DNA of 64,000 nucleotides from Podospora bellae-mahoneyi (lineage: Eukaryota; Ascomycota; Sordariomycetes; Sordariales; Podosporaceae), in assembly GCF_035222275.1 (NCBI RefSeq), contig NC_085881.1, positions 620,001-684,000 of the forward strand. Direction: 5' to 3'. Of this stretch, positions 36,880 through 47,500 are shown piece after piece. The notes below the pieces were generated by a model that saw only the letters and a program-made list of their open reading frames with translations, was not told where the DNA came from and searched no databases. The translations under genes and the position numbers were made by a program. The first letter of the stretch is position 1, and the number at the start of each line of letters is the position of its first letter.

Positions 36880-38211
36880 ATGTCTCTTACCAGCGCCTCC
36901 CCCCTCGAAGCCGCTCAGTCGGCCAAGTCAGCTTCCCATATCCTTGCCACACTCTCAGCCGATGCGCGCAATGATGCTCTCACAGCTATTCACTCGGGAC
37001 TCACAGCTGCTCGCGATGACATTCTTGCCGCCAACGCCAGGGATCTCGAGCTTGCGCGCAAGGCTGCTGCCGATGGGCAGTTGAGCCAAAGTCTCGTCTC
37101 ACGTCTAGACCTGACTAAGCCCGGCAAGTGGGAGGATATGCTCAAGGGCATCCTCGACGTCCGTGGCCTCGAGGACCCTGTTGGCCGTGTTACTCTGCGC
37201 ACCCAACTCGATGAAGGTCTCAGCCTCGAACGGGTGACCTGTCCCATTGGTGTTCTCCTCATCATTTTCGAGGCTCGTCCTGAGGTCATCGCCAACATTG
37301 CCGCCCTCGCTATCAAGTCTGGCAATGCGGCCATCCTCAAGGGTGGCAAGGAATCTACCGAGTCTTTTGTCGCTATCTCACGCGTCATCTCCTCTGCTCT
37401 CGAAAAGACCCAGGTTCCCAACGGAGCCGTCCAGCTCGTCACCACCCGCGATGTTATCCCCCAATTGTTGGCTCTTGACAAGTGCGTTGACCTGGTCATC
37501 CCCCGTGGTGGCAATGAGTTGGTGAGGTACATCAAGGACAACACCAAGATCCCCGTCCTGGGCCATGCCGACGGTCTCTGCTCCATCTACCTCGATTCCT
37601 CTGCCGACAAGGCCCTTGCGGAAAAGGTTATCGTCGACTCCAAGACCAACTATGTTGCCGCCTGCAACGCTCTTGAGACTCTTCTTGTCCAAGAGTCGGC
37701 GCTTTCTCTCCTTCCCGATGTTGCCACTGCCCTCGCAGCCAAGGATGTTGAGCTTCGTTGCGATGCTGCCTCCAAGGCCGCTCTCGCCAACACCCCTGGC
37801 CTCAAGATTGTTGACGCCATTGAGGAGGACTTCAACACCGAGTTCTTGTCTCTGACTCTCGCCATCAAGGTCGTTTCTGGCTTGAGCGAAGCTATCAACC
37901 ACATCAACTCCCACGGTTCCCACCACACAGATGTTATCCTCACTTCTAACAAGGAGGATGCTGAGACTTTTATGAATGCTATCGACTCGGCCGGTGTGTA
38001 CCATAATGCCTCAACCAGATTTGCTGACGGAATGAGATATGGTTTCGGCACTGAGGTGGGTATCAGCACAAACAAGATTCACTCAAGAGGACCGGTGGGG
38101 TTGGAGGGTTTGATGATTTACAAGTACAAGATTCGTGGTTGTGGCCAAGGTGCGGGTGACTATGGGGAGGGTAAGAGACAGTACCTTCACCAGAAGTTAC
38201 CTTTGGAGTAG
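36880..38211 (+). CDS. PRO2: Glutamate-5-semialdehyde dehydrogenase (gamma-glutamyl phosphate reductase)
   Basis: One intronless frame of 443 residues starts at ATG 36880 (CAAA ATG). The enzyme reduces gamma-glutamyl phosphate to glutamate-5-semialdehyde with NADPH, the second step of proline synthesis from glutamate. Family signatures seen are VTCPIGVLLIIFEARPEV, the cofactor-region IKSGNAAILKGGKE, VIPRGGNELVRYI, PVLGHADGLC and the catalytic Cys in NYVAACNALETLLV. A C-terminal DGMRYGFGTEVGIST and HSRGPVGLEGL follow. The length is normal for the fungal enzyme. Codon use is strongly C-biased, which suggests steady high expression. The frame stays open upstream for about 70 codons without an in-frame ATG; the shorter start matches the family. 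The TGACTCA site upstream suggests induction by amino acid limitation. Confidence 0.95.
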   Translation: MSLTSASPLEAAQSAKSASHILATLSADARNDALTAIHSGLTAARDDILAANARDLELARKAAADGQLSQSLVSRLDLTKPGKWEDMLKGILDVRGLEDPVGRVTLRTQLDEGLSLERVTCPIGVLLIIFEARPEVIANIAALAIKSGNAAILKGGKESTESFVAISRVISSALEKTQVPNGAVQLVTTRDVIPQLLALDKCVDLVIPRGGNELVRYIKDNTKIPVLGHADGLCSIYLDSSADKALAEKVIVDSKTNYVAACNALETLLVQESALSLLPDVATALAAKDVELRCDAASKAALANTPGLKIVDAIEEDFNTEFLSLTLAIKVVSGLSEAINHINSHGSHHTDVILTSNKEDAETFMNAIDSAGVYHNASTRFADGMRYGFGTEVGISTNKIHSRGPVGLEGLMIYKYKIRGCGQGAGDYGEGKRQYLHQKLPLE

Positions 38212-39402
38212 ATCTATCTCAGAGGGCTTGACACAAAATCGGTGCATATCGGAAGACAAAATGGGCATCATGAATGACGACGAAAAATATACAGCTCAAC
38301 TTCGAAGGTTATAGCAATTGGACTGGTTTGAAAAGCTTAGTGAGACAAAAGCAAAGTCTTGCCAAAATTCCTATTTGCATGTTCAAGTTCCGTGGGCGAA
38401 TGCGATGCGCAAGACAGTCTCCTCTATCAATGGCGACGCTTTACGTATGTTCTTCTGCTGACTAAGCAAAACCCTGGAAGCCCCTTTTTCCACGGTTCGG
38501 GGGGGAAACGAAGCCGCAAGACTACAGTTGCACACTGGCAGTCTTCTCTACCTATTACATATTCTCCGGTAGTTGAAGGTTTACATGTCACTGAAGCTTC
38601 CCCCCAACAGAAAAAGAATGATCCTTTCAAACTGTGATTGTGTACATAGGTACTTGCTTGTTGACGTTCGAGTTTCTCACCAAACACATCTCCCACGTAA
38701 CCCAGGTCCTTTATTTCCAGAGAAAATATAGACTGCATATACAGCTCCGCTGGGCCAATCAGAAGAAGTTGGTTCGCGAAATGGTATTGCAGCAAGATCT
38801 TCGCCACCTGATTCACACCAGACCGGCATGCAGTAGGTTGCCGATGGCTCTTCAACCAGGTCCATTAATGTGCGACGACCATTGATTTATGTTGCATTTC
38901 CAACTTATGTCACCGAAGCTCGTTTCTCACTGGCCGGGATGTAGGACAGGCAGATTCAGCCTTCTTGGGGTATACATGACGACTTGAGGGACCGGGGAAT
39001 TGATGCTTTTCAACTACAATATATGCTGTTGTTCTCTATTCCGGTGTCGGGACGTCAAAGCTTACTACCCTAACAAGAGCCTATCAAAAACACACATGGC
39101 TTAATGGGACATACACTTTATTTTGTGATTAATGAAGCCGCAGGGGGACCGTGACCCAGTTGTTTCCTCCAAGGGGTCAGACGCCGTTGAGTTGCTTTCC
39201 CCAAAGCCTGGGGGTCTTGGCCGGGTTGAGGGATCGTCTGAATATCTATTTTATAAAGTCTACTTCTGTCCAACACCTTCTCTTGTCTGGCCAGACTTTC
39301 TCTTCCTGTGTCTATCACCCTCATTGTGTTCCATTCTATTGTTTCCTTAAGAGAGGGCCATAAAACCTACCTGCCAATAGTCAAGCCCCGAACCGATCAA
39401 TC
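38212..39402. other. Intergenic region before the small-gene array
   Basis: I see no gene here. A TATAAA lies at 39252-39257, about 145 bp before the start of the first array copy. The stretch just before that start is CT-rich, like the leaders of the other two copies. Confidence 0.5.
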
Positions 39403-39848
39403 ATGCCACAAATCCTCAAAGCCATACGGATGGTAAAGAAGACGGAAAAGGCACCTCGAGATACCAAACCCGGTCTCAACAGCCTGATCATAGCAAAGCC
39501 CTTGAAGATATCGATTACAAAATCACCACCTTCATCAACACACGATATGCTCCCACACTTCACGAACTCGAAGGCAGCACCCAGTATATAGGACCGCAGC
39601 AAGTCCTGAGGACTCTCCCACCGATACAAAACGAGGTTGGCAACAACATATGGCAATAACATGTGCAACAGGACGGCAAGGCTGAATCAAAACTTTGGGA
39701 GGCAAAAGCATCACACATTCCAGGCCTTGCTATTATTTGTGTTTTTCTGCTACTAGTTCTCTCACTCCTTCTCCACTCAACACATTCACTCGGAGTTCAC
39801 AGCAAGACCACAGATAGTGGTAGATGGGGTGCTGGTTCGGTGTGGTGA
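39403..39848 (+). pseudogene. Copy 1 of a small unrecognised gene family, apparently broken
   Basis: The ATG at 39403 opens a 62-codon frame starting MPQILKAIRMVKKTEKA. It matches the start of copy 3 at 42322 (MSRLLKATRAREQKTE) in DNA and protein, including the bases just before the ATG. After the shared LI(I/M)xK a 2-bp difference shifts the frame. The conserved part continues in the other frame from about 39495 as ALEDIDYKITTFINT and HELEGSTQYIGP, parallel to copy 3's LEDIDHKITTFLST and YELEGNAQHIWP. That frame meets a TAA at 39657-39659. Beyond it, still in register, comes a hydrophobic stretch (IPGLAIICVFLLLVLSLLL) and a stop at 39848. I read this as a decayed paralogue. A poorly supported intron could remove the TAA but not the frame difference. 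Confidence 0.5.
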
Positions 39849-40731
39849 TATATCACTACAGTTGCTTTTCTCTTTGGACAGATAACATGGCCGTGATTAG
39901 TTGTTCTGAGAGACATGTTACAGTTTCGGGGATGGAAAATGCGGCTTGATGAAGAGAGAATTGAGGTTTCTTACCAAGTGATGTAGTTGACGGCTTGGGG
40001 TAGGGATTGGGAGGGAGATGGGGACGCGGGCTGAACTGACATGGTGATGTACTGGGCTACGCCTATGTAGGTAGGTAACAATAAAGACTCTATCAACCAC
40101 CAGGTTGGCTTGTATCGATATTTCCGGACTTGTATCCCATAAACAATCAGAGAAGTTGCCCTCTGCAGTCGGCAAAAATATGATGGATAGCAGAATTAGT
40201 GCATGTATGACATCAAAATGTGGTGGCCTGCCACAGTCCAGAGTACCAGACTGTCTCTAGCATTTTTATAGAGATCTCTTTTCATAGGGTCAGGTAGAGC
40301 TTCAAGGGCTCGCAGGTAGGTAAGGTAGGTACGTACTTCGGTTGATACCAATAGTTCATGGTTAGATAATGTACCTTTCACTGAAGAGATTGCATCGGGA
40401 AAACGACCCCTCTTCCGCAGTACAAGTGCAGTTTTAATTTCCCCTTCTTATCGATCCCGCCCATCTACAAAACGCTGCAGGTGGGCTCGTTGACCGCTTC
40501 TGACGCTGCATCAGGTGCATGTGATTGATTGGTCGGAGCAGAACGTCTCTTAGAGCAGCATACAGTTTCACTGATACCCAAAACACTCACAGGATGACTG
40601 CCTCTCTTGAATATTAGGGCCGCACGACACTGCGCGGCTGGCAGACAACCAACCTCATAACTCATCGCCCCAACTCCCACGGGCCGCCTCATGTACGCTT
40701 CCTCTTGCTATTGCTATTTATCTGCTATAAG

Positions 40732-40740
40732 TATATATAG
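40732..40740 (+). promoter_or_regulatory. TATA-like element upstream of array copy 2
   Basis: TATATATAG lies about 115 bp before the copy 2 ATG. It is followed by a long CT-rich leader, the usual form of a fungal core promoter, so copy 2 is probably transcribed. Confidence 0.45.
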
Positions 40741-40851
40741 TTCGCTTTTCCCAATCTCCCTTTATCCAATATCCTGAACTTATCCCTCGTACTCAGACGA
40801 CTATCCTCCATCAACATCCATTCTTTAACTCTTTACTCGTTCTCAGGCATC

Positions 40852-41148
40852 ATGCTTGGCTTCAAGTCTAAGAACAAGACTAGACAGGAGAACGAAAGAA
40901 TATCCGAAGTTACCAACAAAAGACTGGACAATATCAACAACAAGCTCTTCACCATTGACAGCAAACTTGACGCTATTCTTAACAACCGCCGTCACAATGC
41001 TATATACGAGCTTGATGCCCCTTCTCAGCCCATCCGGCCATTGCCAGCCCTAAGAGATCATGACCAGCTAATAGCCCACCCCATCTTACAACAACGACCT
41101 CGCCAAGAACAAGAAGTAGAAACAGAAGCCCGAGTCACCCAGCCATAA
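40852..41148 (+). CDS. Copy 2 of the small gene family, 98-residue hypothetical protein
   Basis: The ATG at 40852 follows a TATA-like element and a pyrimidine-rich leader. The product begins MLGFKSKNKTRQENERI, is highly charged, and carries a predicted helical core KLFTIDSKLDAILNNRR followed by YELDAPSQPIRPLPALRD. Across 39 positions this aligns with copy 3 (KLEDIDHKITTFL ... YELEGNAQHIWPPVHRD) with one small offset: Lys-Leu, Ile-Asp, Lys, Leu, Tyr-Glu-Leu, Gln, Ile, Pro and Arg-Asp are shared. The frame stops at TAA 41146-41148. Directly after, in the same frame, 24 further codons encode a hydrophobic segment (AIIIFSVGGCLLIVFLLG) ending in TAG at 41221-41223. No AG acceptor lies between the TAA and the hydrophobic part, so splicing cannot join them. 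I do not recognise the family. Confidence 0.5.
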   Translation: MLGFKSKNKTRQENERISEVTNKRLDNINNKLFTIDSKLDAILNNRRHNAIYELDAPSQPIRPLPALRDHDQLIAHPILQQRPRQEQEVETEARVTQP

Positions 41149-41653
41149 CCTTTGACTGCCAACAATGCCATCATAATTTTCTCCGTGGGGGGTTGTCTAC
41201 TTATAGTCTTCTTACTTGGCTAGGTAAGCCCACAGGGGCTTCATTGAGGTTCCGGAGATATACCTCTGAAATCTTCTTTTTCTTTTCATGTATTGGGAGA
41301 GGTTTGGGTGAACATAACATGAGAGTTAAGAGTATACCAAGGCACAAAATTGGAGGTATGAATAGGTTAACATGTATGTAAAAGATGAGAGAGATTGGGT
41401 ACGTGGCATCGAAAGAGACTCAGGGACACCGTGGGATACGCCGAACCTGGGAAAATTCATACTCTTTGTTGGCAGGTTGGCGATTCGCAGGCGGGTGTAT
41501 GAAACGTAGTTCGTTTATTAAAAGTTTTCTAATTACCATTCACTACCTCTTTCGACCTCTTTCTCTTCGACAAGCGGTAGATCCATACAAACTGGTCAGG
41601 CATTCAAAAGGCTGACTTAGTTTAAATAAACAAATAGGTCTAATATCACCACA

Positions 41654-42356
41654 ATGGCTGTAGGCTATCCACATTCCATGAACAGGGCCATCACTATTAC
41701 GATATCGATAATACTCATATGGGTTCCTGGCGTTCTGGGCGAGAGTTCTGTTAAGCAGTCAGTTCTGAAGCAGGATAGCCCTTCGCATGCTTTTGACACA
41801 ACAGAGAAGCACACAGCACCACGAAAAGGTAGGTATGGTAGGTATGTTCAATTCTCACATGTCCTGCATAGTAATTCTTGGATGAGAGGAACTCAGCTCG
41901 GCTTCTACCAATGGTGTTAGCTCAACACCCCTTCCACATACCCCTCCTCTACCCACACCTATTGGCAACGTACTGCAAGGGGTTCTTTTCAGCAACGCCC
42001 CCACCATCATCACAAGTGCAAAAAGAAGGGAGGAACTGAACAACGGGAATAACGGGAAACGAAATAAGCATGCCCAGTCACCCCTCTACAGGTTTATATA
42101 CAAACTCAACGCCCAGTTTCGTGAATCTTTAGCAGAAGCCTCACAGATCATTGAGGTACCTTATATTGTTCAATACTATCGTCTTCTGCTGAACAGCTTC
42201 TTCCCAGTTTCAAGAGATCATCACTCGCATTCATCACTTCCACACATACTTCATTGCTACTTCCTAACCACGCAAAACATCAACACCAAATCATCTATTG
42301 ACCTTCAGAGGTCAACCAATCATGTCACGCCTTCTCAAAGCCACACGTGCGCGTGA
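41654..42356 (+). CDS. Candidate secreted or membrane protein between array copies 2 and 3
   Basis: The ATG at 41654 (or Met at residue 9) starts a signal-peptide-like sequence, MNRAITITISIILIWVPGVLG, ending in a plausible cleavage site before ESSVK. A GTATGT donor at 41842 and an AG at 41920 give a 79-bp intron. They extend the frame through a Pro-rich part (STPLPHTPPLPTPIGNVLQG) and a charged part (SAKRREELNNGNNGKRNK) to a TGA at 42354-42356, 207 residues in all. That end would overlap the start of copy 3 by 35 bp. A second intron starting at the GTACCT after IIE would instead end it earlier. No known domain is seen. The structure is a prediction only; exon 1 is better supported than the rest. 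Confidence 0.33.
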
Positions 42357-42750
42357 ACAGAAGACTGAATCAGACTTTCAGCATGTCAACCCAGGATTCG
42401 ATAAATTGATCATGACCAAGCTCGAAGATATAGATCACAAGATCACCACCTTCCTCAGCACCCACAACAGCACACCCGTGAGATATGAGCTCGAAGGCAA
42501 TGCCCAGCATATCTGGCCACCAGTTCACAGGGATATTCCACGACAGCGATACGGTATCAATGATGATGTGCACCAGCAGCGGCATGACCCAAGACATTTT
42601 GGCGATGACGAGAAGTCTGTTGGGGAAGAAAATCCAGTCCAAGTTCAACCACTACTGGGGCGGGAATTGGCCAGCCACGCTCTGGCTTTCAATTCTCGCG
42701 TTTACTTTTGTGATATTCCTTCTCTCGTTCCTCCTCAAGTAAATATTTAA
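42322..42750 (+). CDS. Copy 3 of the small gene family, 142-residue hypothetical protein
   Basis: The frame from ATG 42322 is uninterrupted and encodes MSRLLKATRAREQKTE, then the family core KLEDIDHKITTFLST and YELEGNAQHIWPPVHRD, then a His/Asp/Gln-rich linker (DDVHQQRHDPRHFGDDEK). The linker still matches copy 1 in nucleotide sequence and frame. The last 40 residues of this frame have no counterpart in copies 1 and 2. In the +1 frame over the same stretch lies an amphipathic-to-hydrophobic sequence, LLGKKIQSKFNHYWGGNWP followed by TLWLSILAFTFVIFLLSFLLK and a stop at 42742. This resembles the tails that follow copies 1 and 2. Whether the tail is used, through a frame change or unusual splicing, cannot be told. 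Function unknown; the family may have been tail-anchored originally. Confidence 0.5.
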   Translation: MSRLLKATRAREQKTESDFQHVNPGFDKLIMTKLEDIDHKITTFLSTHNSTPVRYELEGNAQHIWPPVHRDIPRQRYGINDDVHQQRHDPRHFGDDEKSVGEENPVQVQPLLGRELASHALAFNSRVYFCDIPSLVPPQVNI

Positions 42751-44519
42751 ATTGGGGCTTTTGCAGCATTCGGCTTTGTCTTCTTTTGTGTTAAACAAAC
42801 AGGCTCCAGGGTATCTGAATAGCTAGGAGGAATAGGAGACACGCATCTCAGATCGCTGTCGATGGGTCCATTGATTCGGTGTGTACTCCGATATGATGAT
42901 GAATGGGACGTAATGGGATATGTTGTTACGTGGTTGACCAAACAATTATTCTCGAGAAGTTAGAAGTGTGGTATTCCTTCTTGGCTCTGGGGACAGTTGG
43001 AAATGTCATGAAAGAGGGCGAGGGAATGGATATTTCGAGATCCCTGGGAAGGCCTTTTGGTGATAAAACCGCGAGGGAGGGACAGTTTTGCCGCTGGCAG
43101 TCGGTAGGGGACTGTTGTTGGTTGTTTGTAGTGCAGGCTTGTGTCAAATGAATAGAAGAAGACAGTCTTCATGGAGCTACATGGATGTCTAAAGTCAGAT
43201 ACTTGCCCAATGAAGACGTCATATAAGGCCAAAAGACTTTGAAGAGATAATAACATAGGTGTTCTGAAGTATCTTAGCTTGAGTAAAAGATTACAAAGGT
43301 GCTGGTTGACCCAGGGATTCAGAATACCGCAAGGCACGTAAGACTGGATTTTAGCATAATAGTCGTATTGAAAGGTTCCTGTAAGTGTCATGTTGGACCA
43401 CATACGGACGGCCTTGTAAATTCCTATGTATTAATAAAGCCTCAGGTCTAGCGGCGCCGCCAGATAATTGTCAGCCAAGGTGGTCGCCCAAACCCCGGGC
43501 TTGCTTTTTCTAAACAGGAACTAGCAGATATGCTGGATGAGGTGTTGGGCAAGCCGAGTGCGTTGGCATTGCATTGGTTAGATCAAGACGGAGCTACATG
43601 AGGGACCCACGATGAAGGCACAGCCTTCTTGGGCGTCCAATGGCATTAGGGTTCCCATGTTGCTAGATAAGTATCTGCGGCAGTCACCTGGTAACTCGTA
43701 GGGACAATTCTGTTACCTGCGGCACTTACCTCGGGCAGATTCCAGCCGCATCTCTAACATACCTTATGTCTGTTAGGTGGTGCCCTGTGCGCCGGACCGA
43801 CCTACATAAACATTGGACATCATGAAGGGTACTGGCAGAAAGTGGCGTGGAGTCACCACATGGAAAAATCTTTAACTTCTGGATTCACTCTTCTCCGTAT
43901 CCTATGTTGTATATATGTGGCAGGATATTTAGACGGGGCCGGCTATTGGAACTGCAAGATATCCTATAAACCGGTGCTCAGGGTGTTGGCTAGCTGTTCT
44001 CTGTTGGGCGATGGTGTTCTTGGGGAATATTTTCTAGGGTGCTGCCGGTTGTATGTAAGGATAGAAGCCAAAAGCAGTGCTTAATACCAAATAACATAAC
44101 CCTCTCAACTGAGTCTGTTGAGCTTGTTGACACGGAAAAACCAAGGATGAAGGGACAAGGCCATATTGATCACAACAGTTTTATTCTTCAAAGACATCCT
44201 GCCGACCACTAGCAGAGCCCACAAGAGGCAGATGTCTAGTTAAAACAACCCCGAAACAACCAAACATAAAAGATCCAGTAAAATCCTGACAAAAAGAACT
44301 CCAAACGACCATGCCAAAATCCAAGACCAAAGAATTCCACACCAAATCCAAACCAAGAGAATACCTCAAGTAATCCCCCCCAAAAATGATCCCGAATAAT
44401 GCTTGAACCACCAGGTAGGTCCACATCGAAATAAATGCCCCAAGCCAAAGACCCTCCCTTTTTTTCTTTTGAAAATGTCCAAACATGCAAAAGAAACTCC
44501 CCCTATGGTTCACCCCTAC
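42751..44519. other. Intergenic region between the small-gene array and the GH18 gene
   Basis: About 1.8 kb with no supportable gene. Short hydrophobic frames (for example 43842-44084) lack an ATG or any homology I recognise. The right end is presumably 3' UTR of the minus-strand GH18 gene. Confidence 0.5.
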
Positions 44520-47500
44520 CTAACCAGTCAAAGTCCCATTCAACCCCCCCTTAACCCACCCCAGCAACGACCTCCCCCCCTCCAGATTCTCAAGCCCCTC
44601 CGGCCCGTCAAAAACCATCACGCCGCCAAGGTTAAACAGCCCGCTCAGTCCCAGCTGTCGCAGCTGACTGGCAAGCGACCCCGCAGCTTGCGCGCCTCCC
44701 AGTTTGGTGTAAGCACTCGGGGCGGCCTCGACCCAGGCGGGGATCCCGATCAAGAACTTCGTCCCCGCGATCGCCACGTTGGAGCCGCCTAGGGAGAGGA
44801 TGCCATCTGTTATGAAACGGGTCCTAGAAAATCAAGCGTTGTTAGCACTCTTGTGAGTTTGGAGACACAGGGGGTTTGGGGTGCTGCCCCTTCCTTGCGC
44901 CTTCCTCTGATAGTCAAGGTTGCTCCTTCCTCTGTCCTACCGTTTCTTCCTCTCTAACAAGGGAATTTGCTCAAAACAGGAAGGAACACGGACGGGACAA
45001 ACCGCCCCAAAAAAAGGGGGAAGGAGCAAGCAATATCCCCAAACCCAACAGAGGGAAGGAACACCACCACCTCCTCCTCTAGAGAAAAAAGAAAGAAGCA
45101 AAACTCACCATGAAAGAATCGACGTCAAGAAATTCTCACCCCCAATCTCGCAGCGTCCGGTGTCGTCTCCTCCAAAGAATCTCGGCCAGATAAAGTTGGC
45201 TTGGGCGAGGTACCCAATCGGGATCGACCTGTCAGGCGAAGCACACCCGGGAGCAGCAGACAAATAATACATCTTTGAAGTGTCCTGCAAGAAGTTGAAG
45301 CGCATCGTCGCTGCGAAGGTGCCCCAGTAGTTGGGGGAGGGGTCGAGTTTTGCTGGTAAAAGAAAGGGGTTAGTTGTCATGAAGAAAGAGGAGAGGTGGT
45401 TGAGAGGGGGGAGAGGGAAAAGGGGGTAGAGTAGTAATGTGTTAATGTGCAAAAGGGGTAATATGTTATTGTTGTAATGTGATAATGTGGCAAAGGAGAC
45501 TTACCAAGATCAAACCCATCTACCACCGCCGTCCCAAACGGCCTCAACCCATTCACAAACTCATAAACCCTCGTCGTCACCGGCGTCACCGGCCCAAACA
45601 GCTGCCACAACTTGTTCGCAAACTGCTGCGCCTCGCTCTCCGACCTCAGCACCAACGAGCTACCGCCCCCACCCAGCGACACCAGAACCTTCTTCCCGTG
45701 CGTCGCCTGGCAAGTCTTGATGTCCTCCTCCAACTGCGCGAAGTAGTCCAACCCCGGAGAAAAAAGCCGCTGATACCCAGTCTTGATGCCCTTGATCACA
45801 AGCGCGAGCGTCAGTTTGGGCAGCCCGCTGTTTTGGTAGCTGATGTCTGTGACGAAGCCGAGGATGACCAGATCAACGTTGGTATCGGCACAGACATCAG
45901 CGAGGGAGATGCGCTCAGAGGCTTGTGATTGCCCGTAGTAGACTGCCACGTTGGAGTTGGACATGGCGTTGAATCGGTAGCCGCCCTGCGGGGTGGCTGG
46001 GCTGGTCGGGAGAGGAAGGAGGGACGTGAGGATGTTGGGAACAGAAATGGGAGGACCCAAGTTGGTGAATGGAGGCGACCGAGTAGTGGTCAGCGTCGGG
46101 ATGGCGGTAGGAAGGGGTGGGAATGTTATGGTCGGGAAGGCGGTGAGAGGGTTGGGGAAGAGGGTTGCAATTGGGGGGAATGGTAAGATAGAAAAGGTTG
46201 GCAGCTGGACGGATGGATTTGGGAAAGGTGGAAAAGGCAGAATGGAGAATGTCGGCTCCGGTAAAAGCAGAGGCTCGAGTGAGCTGAGGAGACTTGGGAT
46301 GGCCGAGGGAAGGGAAGCGACTGCAGCACCAATCTCGCTGAGCAGGCTAGGCAAGATAGGGGCGCCAGTCGGGATGGGAATGTTGTTGCCGATGGGTTGG
46401 GTGATGGCTGGCGTCTGGATGGGAACCAACCCATTAATGACAGCGATAAGGCCAGGAACCAACGGGGTTTCGGTTGCAACAGCTTGGGAGAGCTGGCTCA
46501 AAATGTTGGGGAGGACCGCCTGGACCGGAGAGGGGATGACAAGGGGAGGGATGGTCACGGCAGGTATGGCAATTCCTGAAGCTGTGAAGCCCGAAGGATC
46601 AACAGTGAGGTGAATGAGTGCTGGAACTCCCACAGTACCAACAACGGGGAGATTGGCCGAGATGCCACCGACGGAGAGGGTCAGGCCGGGTGCTGGCGAG
46701 ACGATGACACCAGGGAGCTGAGTGCCCGGAATCCTAACTCCAGGCAGTAGAGTCTCGGGCAAAGTTGGCAACAACAAGCTTGGGAGTGATAGACTGGGTA
46801 AAGACACAGTCGGCAAGGTGAGAGAGAGGCTCGGTAATGAGATGGTCGGTAAGGTGAGGCTTGGGAGTGAGACGCTCGGCAAAGACACCGCTGGCAACTT
46901 CAAACTCGGAAGCGTCACACTCGGGAGAAATACGCTAGGGAGAGATACGCTCGGAAGAGATATGCTTGGGACCGAAATGCTTGGGACCGAGATGCTCGGG
47001 AGAGACGCGTTGGGCAACGAGATCGATGGCAGTGTGGGAACCGACGGAAGGGTCGGGACTGAGAGAGACGGCACCTGGACGGATGGTACCGACACAGACG
47101 GCAACGACACAGACGGCAGCTGAATCGAGGGAGCTGACGGGAGGGTCACCGTCACCGTCGGCAGACGAGGTAACGTAATCGCCGGGATACTGAGCCCAGG
47201 AACCGTCAGACTGATCGCTGGGCTCAGGCCAAGCGGAAGGTTGGCCGAGGCAGCAATGGTCACGCCTGGAAGCAACTCGCTGGGAATGACCTCGTTAAGC
47301 ACCGACGAGATGGCACCCTCGAGAGCCGTCAACCCCTGGATGATGATAGGCACCGGGCCTGCAGTCACAGTGGTAAGCCTTGTTATCGTCACAGTAGGAA
47401 ACCCGGCGATGGGAACTGTAGTCGTTGCGATGCAGAGTGTGGTCGTAGCCAACCCGAGACCTGTTCCGAGAGGATAGCCGATGTTCGACAGAGCGCTCAA

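Noticed and set aside
39381-42648. Open frames on the minus strand opposite array copies 1 and 3 that resemble each other
   Set aside because: They are the antisense of homologous DNA, so they match for that reason; copy 2, leaders and TATA placement support the plus strand.
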